A stretch of DNA of 64,000 bases from Planctomycetaceae bacterium (GTDB lineage: Bacteria; Planctomycetota; Planctomycetia; Pirellulales; Pirellulaceae). A program made the translations under genes and the position numbers. The stretch lies in NCBI GenBank assembly GCA_027487485.1, contig JAIYDN010000069.1:1-64000 (forward strand), read 5' to 3'. The first letter of the stretch is position 1, and every line of letters starts with the position of its first letter. Below the pieces are notes generated by a model. The model saw only the letters and a list, made by a program, of their open reading frames with translations. It searched no databases and had not been told where the DNA came from. Below are positions 1 through 9,336 of this stretch, in pieces.

Positions 1-1
1 A

Positions 2-598
2 GGTTTGACGACACCTCAGACTTTCTACATCGGGCATGCGATGGCGGACGTCGATCGTGCTACGCCGTACCGTGTAACCGCGAATGACCTTTCCCAGGTA
101 CGAGCAAGGGTATCCAACACCATCTTTGTGTCGGTCAATGAAGATCGTGACGTGAACAAGGATGGTCGGATAACGGCTCTCGACTTGTCGTTCGTGCGGG
201 CCAGGGTTTCTAACACCGCGATCTTGCTCAACAACATCACGATTCCAGCTGCAGGGTCGAGCGAAGAAGGAGCGTCAGGATCCGGTGGCGGCGGTGGCGG
301 TGCTGGCGGTGACGAGCTGCCACCAGGGTCTGCTCCTTTTAGTGGAGATCCACCAGTACAGCCAACATTTCCAAACGTGGATGGTAGCCAAGGAGCCTTC
401 CATGAGGATTTGGGCAAGGGTGCTGGGGTCGGATTATTGATTCTGCCCAATAAATCAGGAGAGTCTCGTTCACCTTCTGTAGGATCGTCAGATGCGCATT
501 CGGCATCGGAAAAATCAGAAACCGATAAATCGCAAGAATTCATTGATGACTTGTTTGTTGGACTGGCGAAGGAAAACTTTGGTGATTTTTTCAGTTAA
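2..598 (+). CDS. C-terminal part of a dockerin-domain secreted protein (5' partial)
   Basis: The frame is open to the window edge, so the true start lies outside. Two EF-hand-like dockerin type I half-repeats are visible (DRATPYRVTANDLSQVRARV and DRDVNKDGRITALDLSFVRA), each ending in the same RARVSNT tail. A glycine-rich linker follows (about residues 92-103) and then an acidic, Ser-rich C-terminus with no membrane segment. Dockerins bind calcium and usually mediate protein-protein attachment on secreted proteins; in planctomycetes they end many giant exoproteins. The upstream domains are unknown, so the enzyme or adhesin it belongs to cannot be named. It converges on the uvrA-like gene. Confidence 0.75.
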   Translation, partial: GLTTPQTFYIGHAMADVDRATPYRVTANDLSQVRARVSNTIFVSVNEDRDVNKDGRITALDLSFVRARVSNTAILLNNITIPAAGSSEEGASGSGGGGGGAGGDELPPGSAPFSGDPPVQPTFPNVDGSQGAFHEDLGKGAGVGLLILPNKSGESRSPSVGSSDAHSASEKSETDKSQEFIDDLFVGLAKENFGDFFS

Positions 599-677
599 AC
601 AAAATAGTAATCAAAATGGTTCATGGTGGCGGATGTTCATATCAACTGCAACATGTTTTGACTTTTGCTTTCGGCGA

Positions 678-3614
678 TTAGGCTTTTCCAGTTGCAATGA
701 TCTGTCCGCCTTGGTCACCTGCACCAGGCCCTAGTTGAATTAGGTAGTCAGCGCTTTCAATCAATTGCTGATTGTGTTCGATCACCACGACGGTATTACC
801 GCTGTCAATCAATTGATGGATGCATTGGATTAAGCGGTCAACATCGCTGAAATGCAAACCGGTTGTCGGTTCATCCATGACGAACATATTTCCTTTCCCT
901 GTAGATTTCACATCAGCTTCAAGATGGCCTGCCAATTTCAATCGCATGGATTCACCCGCGGACAAGGATGCAAGACTTTGCCCAAGTGGCAAGTATCCCA
1001 GTCCCAAATCCATTAACGGTTGCAGACGGCTCTGAACATTACCCGCTCCTCGGAAGAACGAGTGCGCTTTTGCGACACTCATTTGAAGCACATCGAAGAT
1101 ACTGACGTCACGGTATCGCACTTCCAAGACATCGGACTGAAAACGTCGGCCATTGCAATCCGTACATAACATTTGAACATCAGCCAGAAATTGCATGTCC
1201 AATGTGGTGTACCCCAACCCTTCGCAAGTTGGGCATCGACCTGTTTCGCTATTAAAGCTGAAATGGCCTATACCCATGTTTCGGGACTTGGCATCGGGTG
1301 TGGATGCGAATACCTGGCGTATATCATCCATGGCTTTCGAGTAGGTTGCTGGACAACTGCGCGATGACCTTGGGATTGGGCTTTGATCGATGGCCAAACA
1401 AGCACGCAATCGATCGGCTCCTCGAAGCTCAACGAACGGAAGGGGTTGATCCGTAGGGTCTTGAAGTGCTAAAGCGATGGCGGGGCAAAGGGTATCAAAC
1501 AACAGCGTGCTTTTGCCCGAACCGCTAGGACCTGTGATCACCGTAAAGAGCCCAAGCGGAATCCGAACATCGACCGACTTCAAGTTCCTTCCCGTCGCTC
1601 CCCTCAATTCGATCCAGTTCTCTCCGGCTGGTCGACCTACTCGTCGGCTTGGAACTTCTCCGCGCAGATAGCGGCTTGTTGTGGATGATCCTTTTAGCAG
1701 CTCCGAAGGGGTTCCATCAAACATGACTCGGCCCCCTTCTTCACCAGCCTTCGGTCCAATCTCAATGATCCTGTCGGCTAGCTTCATCAGATAGGGTTCA
1801 TGCTCTACCAAGACAACCGTATTGCCTCGATCGCGAAGTCCCAGGATCGCATTGGCCATTCTTTCCGTGTCTTGCGGGTGAAGGCCGACTGTGGGTTCAT
1901 CGAAAACGTATAGCATGTCTACCAAGCTGGAGCCCAATAGAGTCGTCATCATCACCCGCTGGGCCTCGCCGCTGCTGAGTGTATGCATTGGTCGCGAAAG
2001 CGTCAGGTATCCCAATCCGACCGACTGCAAGTACTCGATCCGAGTTCGAACCTGACGCAGCGGTTCGGACGCCATGTACTGCGATTTGTGTTCGGACGCG
2101 AGCATGACATTGACCCCTTGGCCTTCGACTTGGTAGCCTGACCCCGCAACTTGATAGACAGACGCATCGGTCGGAAGCTCAACATCGATTCCCTGGCGAA
2201 TGACATCCGGCGGATGAACAGGCGAAGTCAGAGCTGCAACAAAAACCTCCAGATCAAGCATAGTCATTTCACATAAGTCAGCGAACGACCGACCGGCGAT
2301 GCGATACGACAGAGCATTCTTACTGAGACGTTGCCCTTCGCAGGTGGAACAAAGCGAGTAGGTTCGCCATCGAGCCAAAAAAGCTCGCACGTGCATTTTG
2401 TATTTCTTTCGCTCCAGCCAAGCAAAAAAGCCGTTGAGCCCTCCAAAATTTTTCGCCGGAATACCTTCCCGAATGAGCTGCCAATGCTTTGCTTTTAGCT
2501 TGGATACTGGAACATCAACAGGAATGTCATATTCCTTCGATAACGCAAGCAACTCGTGAAGTTCGTGCGAGTAAGCGGGAGTGCGCCATGCCGCAATCGC
2601 ACCATCGCGAAGACTCAAACTTTGATCGGGCACGACCTTGTTCATGTCGATGGAAACGGTTTCGCCAAACCCCTCGCAGCTTTCGCAGGCTCCAATCGGA
2701 CTATTGAAACTGAAAAGCCTGGGTTCACTGGCTGGATAATCGATCTTGCAATACTCGCATCGTTGCTCGGACGAAAATCGGTAAACACGATACGGAGTTG
2801 TATCTACAAGGAACTCATCGGTGGAACCATTCGGTGATGCTGCACTGTCATTCAGTATGAGTTTGCTTTGCTCGATAAGCACCATAACAGAATGACGCCC
2901 CTCCGAGTCGGACTGCTCCAGCACGATCGACAAGCTTTGAGTTAGACGCTCGGCAAGCTCGAGACTGATCTTTTCGCCTAAAACAATTCGATCGACAACT
3001 ACGAATGCCCGGCCTTGGTCTGCAAACTTCTTGGCCATCGCTTCGCGCTGGTCATCTGCTAGATGCACCATGGAGCCATTCGCAATAAGCCGCACAAATC
3101 CATCCGCTTGCAAATCAAAAAGTCGTTCAGACAACTCACTTTTGGTAGCCCACTCGATTTCAAAACCGATCATAGCACGTCCTGTGGGTAGCCTCGACAG
3201 CGCTTCTAGAATCGATTTCGGAGTGTGGGAGACAACGGGCCGCTTACAGGTATGGCAATGCAAGGTGGCGTGTTTCGCAAAAACAATCCGCAGGTATTCC
3301 AGCATTTCGCTAGCCGTTCCGACGGTGCTTCGATTGTTGCGGGAACGTTGTTCGCGCGTGATTGCGATCGAAGGAGGAAGATTCGTAAGGGAGTCAAATT
3401 TGGGTTTGTCGATTCTTTGCAGAAACTGCCGACTGTAGGCGGAGAAGCTCTCGATATAGCGACGTTGGCCTTCGGCATAGAGCGTGTCCAGCGCTAACGA
3501 TGTCTTTCCACTGCCGCTGACCCCACAAATCACCGTCAGCTTGCCGAGCGGGATTTCTAGATCGATTCCCTGAAGGTTGTTCTGCCTTGCACCACGAAGA
3601 GAAATACAATCCAT
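678..3614 (-). CDS. uvrA: UvrA-family excinuclease ATPase, divergent
   Basis: 978 residues, close to the usual UvrA length. UvrA is the damage-sensing ABC-type ATPase dimer that loads UvrB in nucleotide excision repair. Visible: Walker A 1 (GVSGSGKT, residues 31-38); a region in the position of the UvrB-binding domain (about 125-245); a zinc module with C286, C289, C310 and C313; a second Walker A (GPSGSGKST); a C-terminal zinc module (CPTC and CTDC about 20 residues apart); and two Walker B motifs followed by GLH. Both ABC signatures deviate from LSGGEAQR: LSSGEAQR and LSAGESMR. It may be a second UvrA paralogue rather than the housekeeping copy. The start is ATG. It lies 163 bp after the RND permease on the same strand. 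Confidence 0.9.
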   Translation of the reverse strand: MDCISLRGARQNNLQGIDLEIPLGKLTVICGVSGSGKTSLALDTLYAEGQRRYIESFSAYSRQFLQRIDKPKFDSLTNLPPSIAITREQRSRNNRSTVGTASEMLEYLRIVFAKHATLHCHTCKRPVVSHTPKSILEALSRLPTGRAMIGFEIEWATKSELSERLFDLQADGFVRLIANGSMVHLADDQREAMAKKFADQGRAFVVVDRIVLGEKISLELAERLTQSLSIVLEQSDSEGRHSVMVLIEQSKLILNDSAASPNGSTDEFLVDTTPYRVYRFSSEQRCEYCKIDYPASEPRLFSFNSPIGACESCEGFGETVSIDMNKVVPDQSLSLRDGAIAAWRTPAYSHELHELLALSKEYDIPVDVPVSKLKAKHWQLIREGIPAKNFGGLNGFFAWLERKKYKMHVRAFLARWRTYSLCSTCEGQRLSKNALSYRIAGRSFADLCEMTMLDLEVFVAALTSPVHPPDVIRQGIDVELPTDASVYQVAGSGYQVEGQGVNVMLASEHKSQYMASEPLRQVRTRIEYLQSVGLGYLTLSRPMHTLSSGEAQRVMMTTLLGSSLVDMLYVFDEPTVGLHPQDTERMANAILGLRDRGNTVVLVEHEPYLMKLADRIIEIGPKAGEEGGRVMFDGTPSELLKGSSTTSRYLRGEVPSRRVGRPAGENWIELRGATGRNLKSVDVRIPLGLFTVITGPSGSGKSTLLFDTLCPAIALALQDPTDQPLPFVELRGADRLRACLAIDQSPIPRSSRSCPATYSKAMDDIRQVFASTPDAKSRNMGIGHFSFNSETGRCPTCEGLGYTTLDMQFLADVQMLCTDCNGRRFQSDVLEVRYRDVSIFDVLQMSVAKAHSFFRGAGNVQSRLQPLMDLGLGYLPLGQSLASLSAGESMRLKLAGHLEADVKSTGKGNMFVMDEPTTGLHFSDVDRLIQCIHQLIDSGNTVVVIEHNQQLIESADYLIQLGPGAGDQGGQIIATGKA

Positions 3615-3777
3615 TGCCGGGCGTCAATCTGTAGAAGTCGTTGGGTAACAAATGAAGACAGTCAAGTATACGGGGCTGACTATTGTTGCCTGTATCGATC
3701 CAATGGACAACTTCGAGTCGCTACCCCGTAAACCTGTATTTGCCGCGAAAAATGCAACGCAGCCCGTATTTCGACCG

Positions 3778-6700
3778 CTATTGGCTCGTCACGCTTTGCA
3801 CTTCAGTATGGACCAACGGCATTTCCTGTTGCAAGGTCTGCACGGTCGATGTCGGTTTCACGCGGAAGAACAGAACATATAAGGCCGGCAGATTGATCAA
3901 CGTCAGGAAGGTTGCAATGGATAACCCTCCCATGATGGCAATCGCCATGGGGCCCCAAAATACGCTTCTGGTTAGCGGGAACATTGCGAGAATCGCGGTT
4001 GCCGCGGTCAAGATCACAGGCCGCGCCCGGCGAACCGAAGATTCGATCACCGCTTCCCATTCCGTCAATCCTTGCGCCATATCTTGCTCGATCTGGTCTA
4101 CCAGAATAACGGAGTTGCGCATGTCCATCCCCGCCAAAGCGATCACCCCCAAAAGCGAAACAAATCCGAACGGAGCGTTAAAAAGATGCAAAAAGGCAAC
4201 TGCACCAATCAGTCCAAGCGGAGCGATTCCGAAAATCAGAATCATCTTTTTGAAGCTGTGAACTTGTGACATCAGCAAGGTCAACATCAACAAGATCATG
4301 ACTGGGAACATCGCGAACAATGCCTTGTTCGCTTTCTTGCTTTCTTCGACCGCTCCGCCTGCTTCAATGCGATATCCCGCAGGCAGATTGCTTTTGATTT
4401 CCTGCAGCTTGTTTTCGATTTTAGCGCTGATATCAGGTGCCTGAAAACCATCTGCAATATCGCACCGAACCGATAGAGTTCGTTCCTGGTTTCTTCGCCA
4501 AACGATCGGCTCTTCCAGGCTAGCGCGAATGTTACCAATTTGACTCAGTGGGACAGCTCGACCATTCTGACCAAACAAGGTCATGTCAGAAAATTGGTCT
4601 AGATTCAAACGCTCGGACTCGATGGCTCGTGCAACGACTTGAATGTTCTCCGTCCCTTCGCGAAACTGCGAGATCGTGGTTCCGCTAAGCAGCGTTTGCA
4701 GACCAAGCTCGATCTCCTGAGGACTCAAGCCCATCAATCGCGCGCGGTCTTGATCGATGTCGACATGGATGGACTTGGCGGGCTCGTCCCATTCCAAATT
4801 GACATCGATAGCAGCTGGCTCGGTGCGCATCAATTCCTGCACTTCACTTGCGATCTCACGGACACGTTGTGGGTTAGGACCAATGATACGAAACTGAACG
4901 GGGTATCCGACCGGTGGACCGAACTCAAGACGAAGGACTCGAAGCGATGCGTCCGCGAATTGCGGATCACTAGAAAATCGATCCAGCAACTCGGCACGCA
5001 AGGCCTCGCGCGCCGGAACACTGGTCGTTTGGATTACCAGCTTGGCGAAACTTGGATTAGGAAGGTCAGGATTCAACGCCAGAAAGAAACGAGCGGCCCC
5101 GGCACCAATGTAACTCGTAAAATGACTTACCATCGGCTTGCTCTTGGAATCAATCGGCTCTACGTGCTTTTGAACAATCTGCTCGATCTTCAAAGCCATG
5201 TTCTTGGTAGCAGTGATCGAAGCACCTTCATTCATTCGTATATCGACCATCAGCTCGGTTCGCGACGACAGCGGAAAGAACTGCTGCTGGAGGCGAGTGA
5301 AGCCAACCATCGATCCTACAAACATAGCAATCGTTATTGAAACGATTGCCCAAGGACGCCGAACACATACGCGAATGATGCCGCGAAGGCTGCGATGGAA
5401 AAGAGACTGAAATGGCACGTGATGCGTTTCACCCTCCTTCTTAAGAAAGTCCGGTAGCAGTTTGACTCCCAAAAAAGGCGTGAAAACGACGGCCACAAAC
5501 CAAGAAGCGATCAAAGCAATCCCAACGACCCAGAAAATCCCGCCTGCATATTCGCCTGCTGCTGATTTCGCGAAGCCGACTGGCAAAAATCCAACCACCG
5601 TGATCAACGTTCCCGAAAGCATAGGGAACGCCGTAGAGGTCCACGCAAACGTCGCCGCATCCACTCGCCCCCAACCTTCTTCCATTTTGACCGCCATCAT
5701 CTCAACGGCAATGATGGCATCGTCTACAAGAAGCCCTAAGGCTAAGATCAATGCGCCTAGCGAAATGCGATCAAGATTCATGCCGATCGCATTCATGACC
5801 ACCAAGGCGATGGCAAGCACCAACGGAACGCTCAAGGCCACCACAATTCCCGTTCGAAAACCTAAGCTCAAAAAGCTGACCACGAGGACGATGATCAAGG
5901 CTTCGATGAACGATTGGATAAACTCCCCGACCGACTCTTCGACAACATGAGGCTGGTAAGCAATGTTGCCAATTTCTATGCCAAGCGGAACTTGTTCTCG
6001 AATTGATTCGAGCGATGTCTCGAGTGACTTCCCGAGATTAAGAACGTTTCCACCTTTGGACATGACCACCCCAAGGACAACTGCAGGCTTGCCGTTGTAA
6101 CGAACAAGGTACAGGGAAGGGTCTTCGTAGCCGCGCTTGACTTCGGCGATATCACTTAGCCGGAACACTCGCCCGTTGGCTTGGACCGGAACCGCTCGAA
6201 TCTGCTCAATCCCTTCGAAATCGCGAGATACTCGAACATGAATTCGGTCGGTTTGGGTGTCGATACTACCAGATCGAAGCAGGATGTTTTGACGTTGAAC
6301 GCTATCGAAAATCTGTTGCGGTGTGACCCCCAACGTGGAAAGCTTCTGATGTGAAAACTCGATGTAGATTCTCTCCGGTTGTTCACCAATGATGTCGACC
6401 TTTTCGACATCCGAAATGCGAAGCAATTGCTTGCGAGCTGATTCGCACATTCGCTTTAAGTCGGCTGGAGAATAATCATCGCCCGTGAATGCATAGAGAG
6501 CGGAGTAAACATCGCCGTACTCATCATCAACAGCAGGTCCGATAACACCCTGTGGCATTCGGGACTGGATATCACCAAGCTTCTTACGGACTTGGTACCA
6601 GATGTTGGGAACTTCTTTGCGAGGGGTCGTGTCCTTGAGTTGGACCAAGGTCAGCATACGATCCGGTAAACAATACGTTTGTAGGAAGTCAAGGTAGGGC

Positions 6701-6963
6701 GTCTCGCGAAGCTTGTCCTCCACCTCTTCTGCGACTTGCTCTTGCATCTCTTGCGAAGTAGCACCAGGCCACACGGCTGAGACGACTGCCGTCTTGATGG
6801 TGAACGAAGGATCTTCGGCTCGCCCCATCTGAAAGTAAGCTTGCAAGCCTGCGACCGAGCTTGCCAAAATCAAGAACAAAACGAACGCAGGGTGGGTCAC
6901 TGCCCAGCGCGATAAATTCCAGGAATGGTCCTGGTGACCGGTAGGATTGGTAGAAAGCAACAT
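3778..6963 (-). CDS. RND-type efflux pump permease (AcrB/HAE1-like)
   Basis: 1061 residues, typical for an RND inner-membrane proton/drug antiporter. An N-terminal membrane segment (residues about 28-45) is followed by a large periplasmic porter region. A cluster of membrane segments carries the proton-relay pair in GLLVDDAIIAVE, and the architecture repeats in the second half (GVIALAGMDMRNSVILVDQ). It should export hydrophobic compounds or lipids together with the adaptor encoded 6 bp upstream. No outer-membrane TolC-type channel is encoded nearby, so that part is presumably supplied elsewhere. Its position behind tetR and the adaptor suggests one repressor-controlled transcript. The substrate cannot be read from sequence. 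Confidence 0.93.
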   Translation of the reverse strand: MLLSTNPTGHQDHSWNLSRWAVTHPAFVLFLILASSVAGLQAYFQMGRAEDPSFTIKTAVVSAVWPGATSQEMQEQVAEEVEDKLRETPYLDFLQTYCLPDRMLTLVQLKDTTPRKEVPNIWYQVRKKLGDIQSRMPQGVIGPAVDDEYGDVYSALYAFTGDDYSPADLKRMCESARKQLLRISDVEKVDIIGEQPERIYIEFSHQKLSTLGVTPQQIFDSVQRQNILLRSGSIDTQTDRIHVRVSRDFEGIEQIRAVPVQANGRVFRLSDIAEVKRGYEDPSLYLVRYNGKPAVVLGVVMSKGGNVLNLGKSLETSLESIREQVPLGIEIGNIAYQPHVVEESVGEFIQSFIEALIIVLVVSFLSLGFRTGIVVALSVPLVLAIALVVMNAIGMNLDRISLGALILALGLLVDDAIIAVEMMAVKMEEGWGRVDAATFAWTSTAFPMLSGTLITVVGFLPVGFAKSAAGEYAGGIFWVVGIALIASWFVAVVFTPFLGVKLLPDFLKKEGETHHVPFQSLFHRSLRGIIRVCVRRPWAIVSITIAMFVGSMVGFTRLQQQFFPLSSRTELMVDIRMNEGASITATKNMALKIEQIVQKHVEPIDSKSKPMVSHFTSYIGAGAARFFLALNPDLPNPSFAKLVIQTTSVPAREALRAELLDRFSSDPQFADASLRVLRLEFGPPVGYPVQFRIIGPNPQRVREIASEVQELMRTEPAAIDVNLEWDEPAKSIHVDIDQDRARLMGLSPQEIELGLQTLLSGTTISQFREGTENIQVVARAIESERLNLDQFSDMTLFGQNGRAVPLSQIGNIRASLEEPIVWRRNQERTLSVRCDIADGFQAPDISAKIENKLQEIKSNLPAGYRIEAGGAVEESKKANKALFAMFPVMILLMLTLLMSQVHSFKKMILIFGIAPLGLIGAVAFLHLFNAPFGFVSLLGVIALAGMDMRNSVILVDQIEQDMAQGLTEWEAVIESSVRRARPVILTAATAILAMFPLTRSVFWGPMAIAIMGGLSIATFLTLINLPALYVLFFRVKPTSTVQTLQQEMPLVHTEVQSVTSQ

Positions 6964-6969
6964 GATAGG

Positions 6970-8139
6970 TTAGTTGGCTTCCCAGATACGAACGGTCACT
7001 TGTTCATCGATGCGTTGCACCCCAGCGCTAATGATCTCGTCCCCTTGTTCCAATTGGCCGCGAACGATAGCTCCATCGGATCGGTACTGGATAACTTCCA
7101 CCGAAACTGCTTCAACGCTTGCTGAATCAGATCGCTTTGCATCGCGCACAACGCGCCAAACAATGGGCAGGCTGTTGCGACTGGCGATCGCTGTGATTGG
7201 GACGGCGATCCCACTGGAAGACTCATCTGTCAGGCTTATCGAGGCGGTCATGCCAATCGCAAGATCCGGTGCGGAGTCCAACAAGCGAAAGCGAGCGTCG
7301 TAGGTTCGTGAGACTGGATCTGCAATGGGCGAAAGCTCTCGGAGCTCCGCTCGCAACTCAAGTCCTGGCCGCGACCAAAAAAATGCGGTGGCACAAAATC
7401 GCTTTACATCAGGGATTAAACCCTCGGGCAAACTGACGATCGCCTCCAGTTCGTTCTGCTGCATGACCTGAAGAACCGGTTGACCGATGTTGACTACTTG
7501 CCCAGCCTCCGCCAAGATCGAAGTGACTAGTCCATCGGAGTCCGCTGCGAGATCAAAATACGCTCGTTGGTTTTGAGCTAGGGTAAGCCGTTGTTTCGAA
7601 GATTCAACACGGGCTGCTGCTACGTCTCGGACCGACAAAGCCAAATCGTATTCCGATTGACTCACTGACTTCGACTTGCGCAAGGTTGCCAATCTACTTT
7701 CCTCCGCGGTTGCCTGCGACAGCAAGGATTGAGCTGAAAGGTAATCCGACTCGGCCACCCGCAGCTGCAATTCTGAGTCTTCCGGATCCAAGCGATAGAG
7801 GATTTGCCCTTTTTGAATCTGCTGACCTAGCTCCACCTTCCGTTCGGCGATCTTTCCCGCAACGCGAAAGCCAACGGAAGCCAAATAGCGAGGCTGCAAA
7901 GAACCGGTAAACGTATGCGATGTTCCTGAAGATTGACCGTTTGGATCACCTCCTATCCGGAACGTGCGGACGACCAGCTCCGAGCCATTCGGATTCAGTT
8001 TGGGGTGATTGGACGGCGAGTGCGCAGGTACGTGGCCCTCCGATTCTCCGTGGAGAGAGTGGAAAGCGAACGCGCCCCCGATGGTCGTCGCGACCACGAT
8101 GGTGGCGATCACTGCAATCTTTCGTTTGTACTGTTTCAT
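6970..8139 (-). CDS. RND efflux periplasmic adaptor (membrane fusion protein)
   Basis: 389 residues. The N-terminus has a short basic stretch and one hydrophobic segment (about 8-26) that anchors or exports the protein. Then comes a lipoyl-like half (GKIAERKVELGQQIQKGQIL), a coiled-coil hairpin (about 130-200), the returning lipoyl half (DGLVTSILAEAGQVVNIGQP) and beta-barrel sequence. This is the standard order for adaptors that join an RND permease to an outer-membrane channel. The gene is separated by only 6 bp from the permease gene, so the two are cotranscribed. A candidate TetR operator lies 36 bp upstream of the ATG. Confidence 0.92.
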   Translation of the reverse strand: MKQYKRKIAVIATIVVATTIGGAFAFHSLHGESEGHVPAHSPSNHPKLNPNGSELVVRTFRIGGDPNGQSSGTSHTFTGSLQPRYLASVGFRVAGKIAERKVELGQQIQKGQILYRLDPEDSELQLRVAESDYLSAQSLLSQATAEESRLATLRKSKSVSQSEYDLALSVRDVAAARVESSKQRLTLAQNQRAYFDLAADSDGLVTSILAEAGQVVNIGQPVLQVMQQNELEAIVSLPEGLIPDVKRFCATAFFWSRPGLELRAELRELSPIADPVSRTYDARFRLLDSAPDLAIGMTASISLTDESSSGIAVPITAIASRNSLPIVWRVVRDAKRSDSASVEAVSVEVIQYRSDGAIVRGQLEQGDEIISAGVQRIDEQVTVRIWEAN

Positions 8140-8174
8140 GTTCAGGATCTCGGGTGTGTCGTCGCGTCATCAAT

Positions 8175-8187
8175 TGACGACGCGTCA
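8175..8187. promoter_or_regulatory. Candidate TetR operator upstream of the efflux genes
   Basis: The 13-mer TGACGACGCGTCA is palindromic in its arms (TGACG and CGTCA). It differs at only two central bases from a second 13-mer next to the tetR start (8957-8969). Each copy is preceded on the plus strand by a TCAAT-type sequence. Location between tetR and the adaptor gene suggests repression of the pump. Binding is inferred from symmetry and placement only. Confidence 0.5.
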
Positions 8188-8212
8188 AAATCTTTGCAAA
8201 AAAAGAGGTTCT

Positions 8213-8944
8213 TCATTGTTCGTTTTTGATGGACCAAAACATCGGGGTTAGCGTTTCCATCAGAACGGCCATCTCGTTCGAGTAGGTTGCATAGTCCATG
8301 AGTGGTTGCCAACGGAAGCCATTCAGCAAAGTGCAGCAGTGGATTCGGATCGCATTTGCCGGGTTGTTGATACCCAAAGCAGGCAGGGAAGGGCTGGTAT
8401 GCGTCAGGATCTGACTTCCATAGTTGATGGCCCAAAAGCCAAACACCAGTTCTTCTGCGGTCAAGCCGTCAGGCAACTCCAGAGCATGTTCCATAAGGGC
8501 ATCACGGACGATTCCGGAGACAAGTTCCATACATCGCCCTTCGCATTGGCGGATCAAGTTTTGGCGTTGCTCCGTTGACTTATCCCAAATCCCTTGATTC
8601 CGAACCCATTGCTCAAGAACAAAGTCATCCGTGCAGTGGTGGGTAAAAAATTCGCAAGCAGCACCAAGGCCCATCATCCGGATTCGGGCAGTTCCACCGA
8701 TCCCCGAGGCCCTTTCGAAAAGCTTCCTTCGCAGCTCCATCGACTCAACTGCCAGAGCCAGAACGATTTCCTCTTTGTTCGGGAAGTGGTTGTAGATCGT
8801 TCCTTTGGCGTACTCCATTTGCGAAGCCACGCGATCCATGCTCAGGCCTTGAAATCCTTCGGAAATCAAAATCGGGCGCGCGACCCTAAGGATTTCGTTG
8901 GTCCGCTGCTCCAGTTCTCGTTGTTTTCGACTTAATTCAACCAT
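8213..8944 (-). CDS. TetR-family transcriptional repressor of the adjacent RND pump
   Basis: 243 residues from ATG at 8944; a longer frame runs to 9010 but that extension crosses the operator and lacks family similarity. The N-terminal helix-turn-helix is clear (GFQGLSMDRVASQMEYAKGT followed by IYNHFPNKEEIVLAL, about residues 33-70). The C-terminal ligand-binding half is longer than average and Cys-containing. TetR proteins usually repress a neighbouring efflux operon until a ligand binds. Here the adaptor and permease genes lie directly downstream on the same strand, 73 bp away, and matching palindromes sit in front of both tetR and the adaptor, which points to autoregulation plus pump control. 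Confidence 0.9.
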   Translation of the reverse strand: MVELSRKQRELEQRTNEILRVARPILISEGFQGLSMDRVASQMEYAKGTIYNHFPNKEEIVLALAVESMELRRKLFERASGIGGTARIRMMGLGAACEFFTHHCTDDFVLEQWVRNQGIWDKSTEQRQNLIRQCEGRCMELVSGIVRDALMEHALELPDGLTAEELVFGFWAINYGSQILTHTSPSLPALGINNPANAIRIHCCTLLNGFRWQPLMDYATYSNEMAVLMETLTPMFWSIKNEQ

Positions 8945-8956
8945 GATGTCAATTAT

Positions 8957-8969
8957 TGACGCTGCGTCA
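8957..8969. promoter_or_regulatory. Candidate TetR operator at the tetR promoter
   Basis: TGACGCTGCGTCA is a perfect 6-bp inverted repeat around one central base, 12 bp upstream of the chosen tetR start. It matches 11 of 13 bases of the element at 8175-8187. Its position fits autorepression. Confidence 0.5.
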
Positions 8970-9069
8970 GAAAAGTCAAGTGCGATTTCCCCAAGCTCGA
9001 CCGGTGCCACCCACCGATGGGATACACCGGTGGGATACTTCTTGATATCGGAATGAAGGGCACGATTGC

Positions 9070-9143
9070 TGTCGAAAAATGTGGGGCGAAAAAAAGTTAG
9101 CGGATGAAAGGTTCGAAAATTTTTCGCCCCTCATCTTTCGACA
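9070..9143. repeat. Long imperfect inverted repeat (fold-back element)
   Basis: The left end (TGTCGAAA then GGGGCGAAAAA from 9083) pairs with the right end (TTTTTCGCCCC at 9120-9130, then TTTCGACA at 9136-9143). The arms are about 24 bp with few mismatches and the central loop is about 24 bp. It lies between tetR and the thioredoxin gene, which are divergent, so a terminator role is unlikely. It looks like one of several intergenic palindrome families in this genome. Confidence 0.65.
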
Positions 9144-9212
9144 AACTGTCTTAGGTATTTTCGACCGTACTGTCTTGATTGCAAAATGCCTGCTGTTCAG
9201 TGCCCAGTGCCT

Positions 9213-9257
9213 GGCACCGACCGCTCGGCACCGACCGCTCCCTGGCGCCGACCGCTC
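9213..9257 (+). repeat. Three copies of a 14-bp tandem repeat
   Basis: GGCACCGACCGCTC occurs at 9213-9226 and 9227-9240, and again with one change (GGCGCCGACCGCTC) at 9244-9257. It sits about 80 bp upstream of the thioredoxin gene start. No function is evident. Confidence 0.7.
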
Positions 9258-9336
9258 TACAGAGATCGCATGTAGGATTATACTTTGCAGAGTTATCCTC
9301 TCAGAGCAAGAAGTACCAATAGGGAGCTGGGTGTCG

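Noticed and set aside
25..543. A 172-residue minus-strand frame opposite the dockerin end
   Set aside because: Pro/Ser-rich complement of the Gly-rich linker; the plus strand shows two dockerin half-repeats.
3683..4261. A 192-residue plus-strand frame over the RND gene
   Set aside because: Shadow frame opposite a strongly recognisable RND permease, basic and low in family-like motifs.
8945..9010. N-terminal extension of the TetR protein
   Set aside because: It would be coded across the candidate operator and adds no helix-turn-helix sequence; ATG 8944 gives the standard TetR start.
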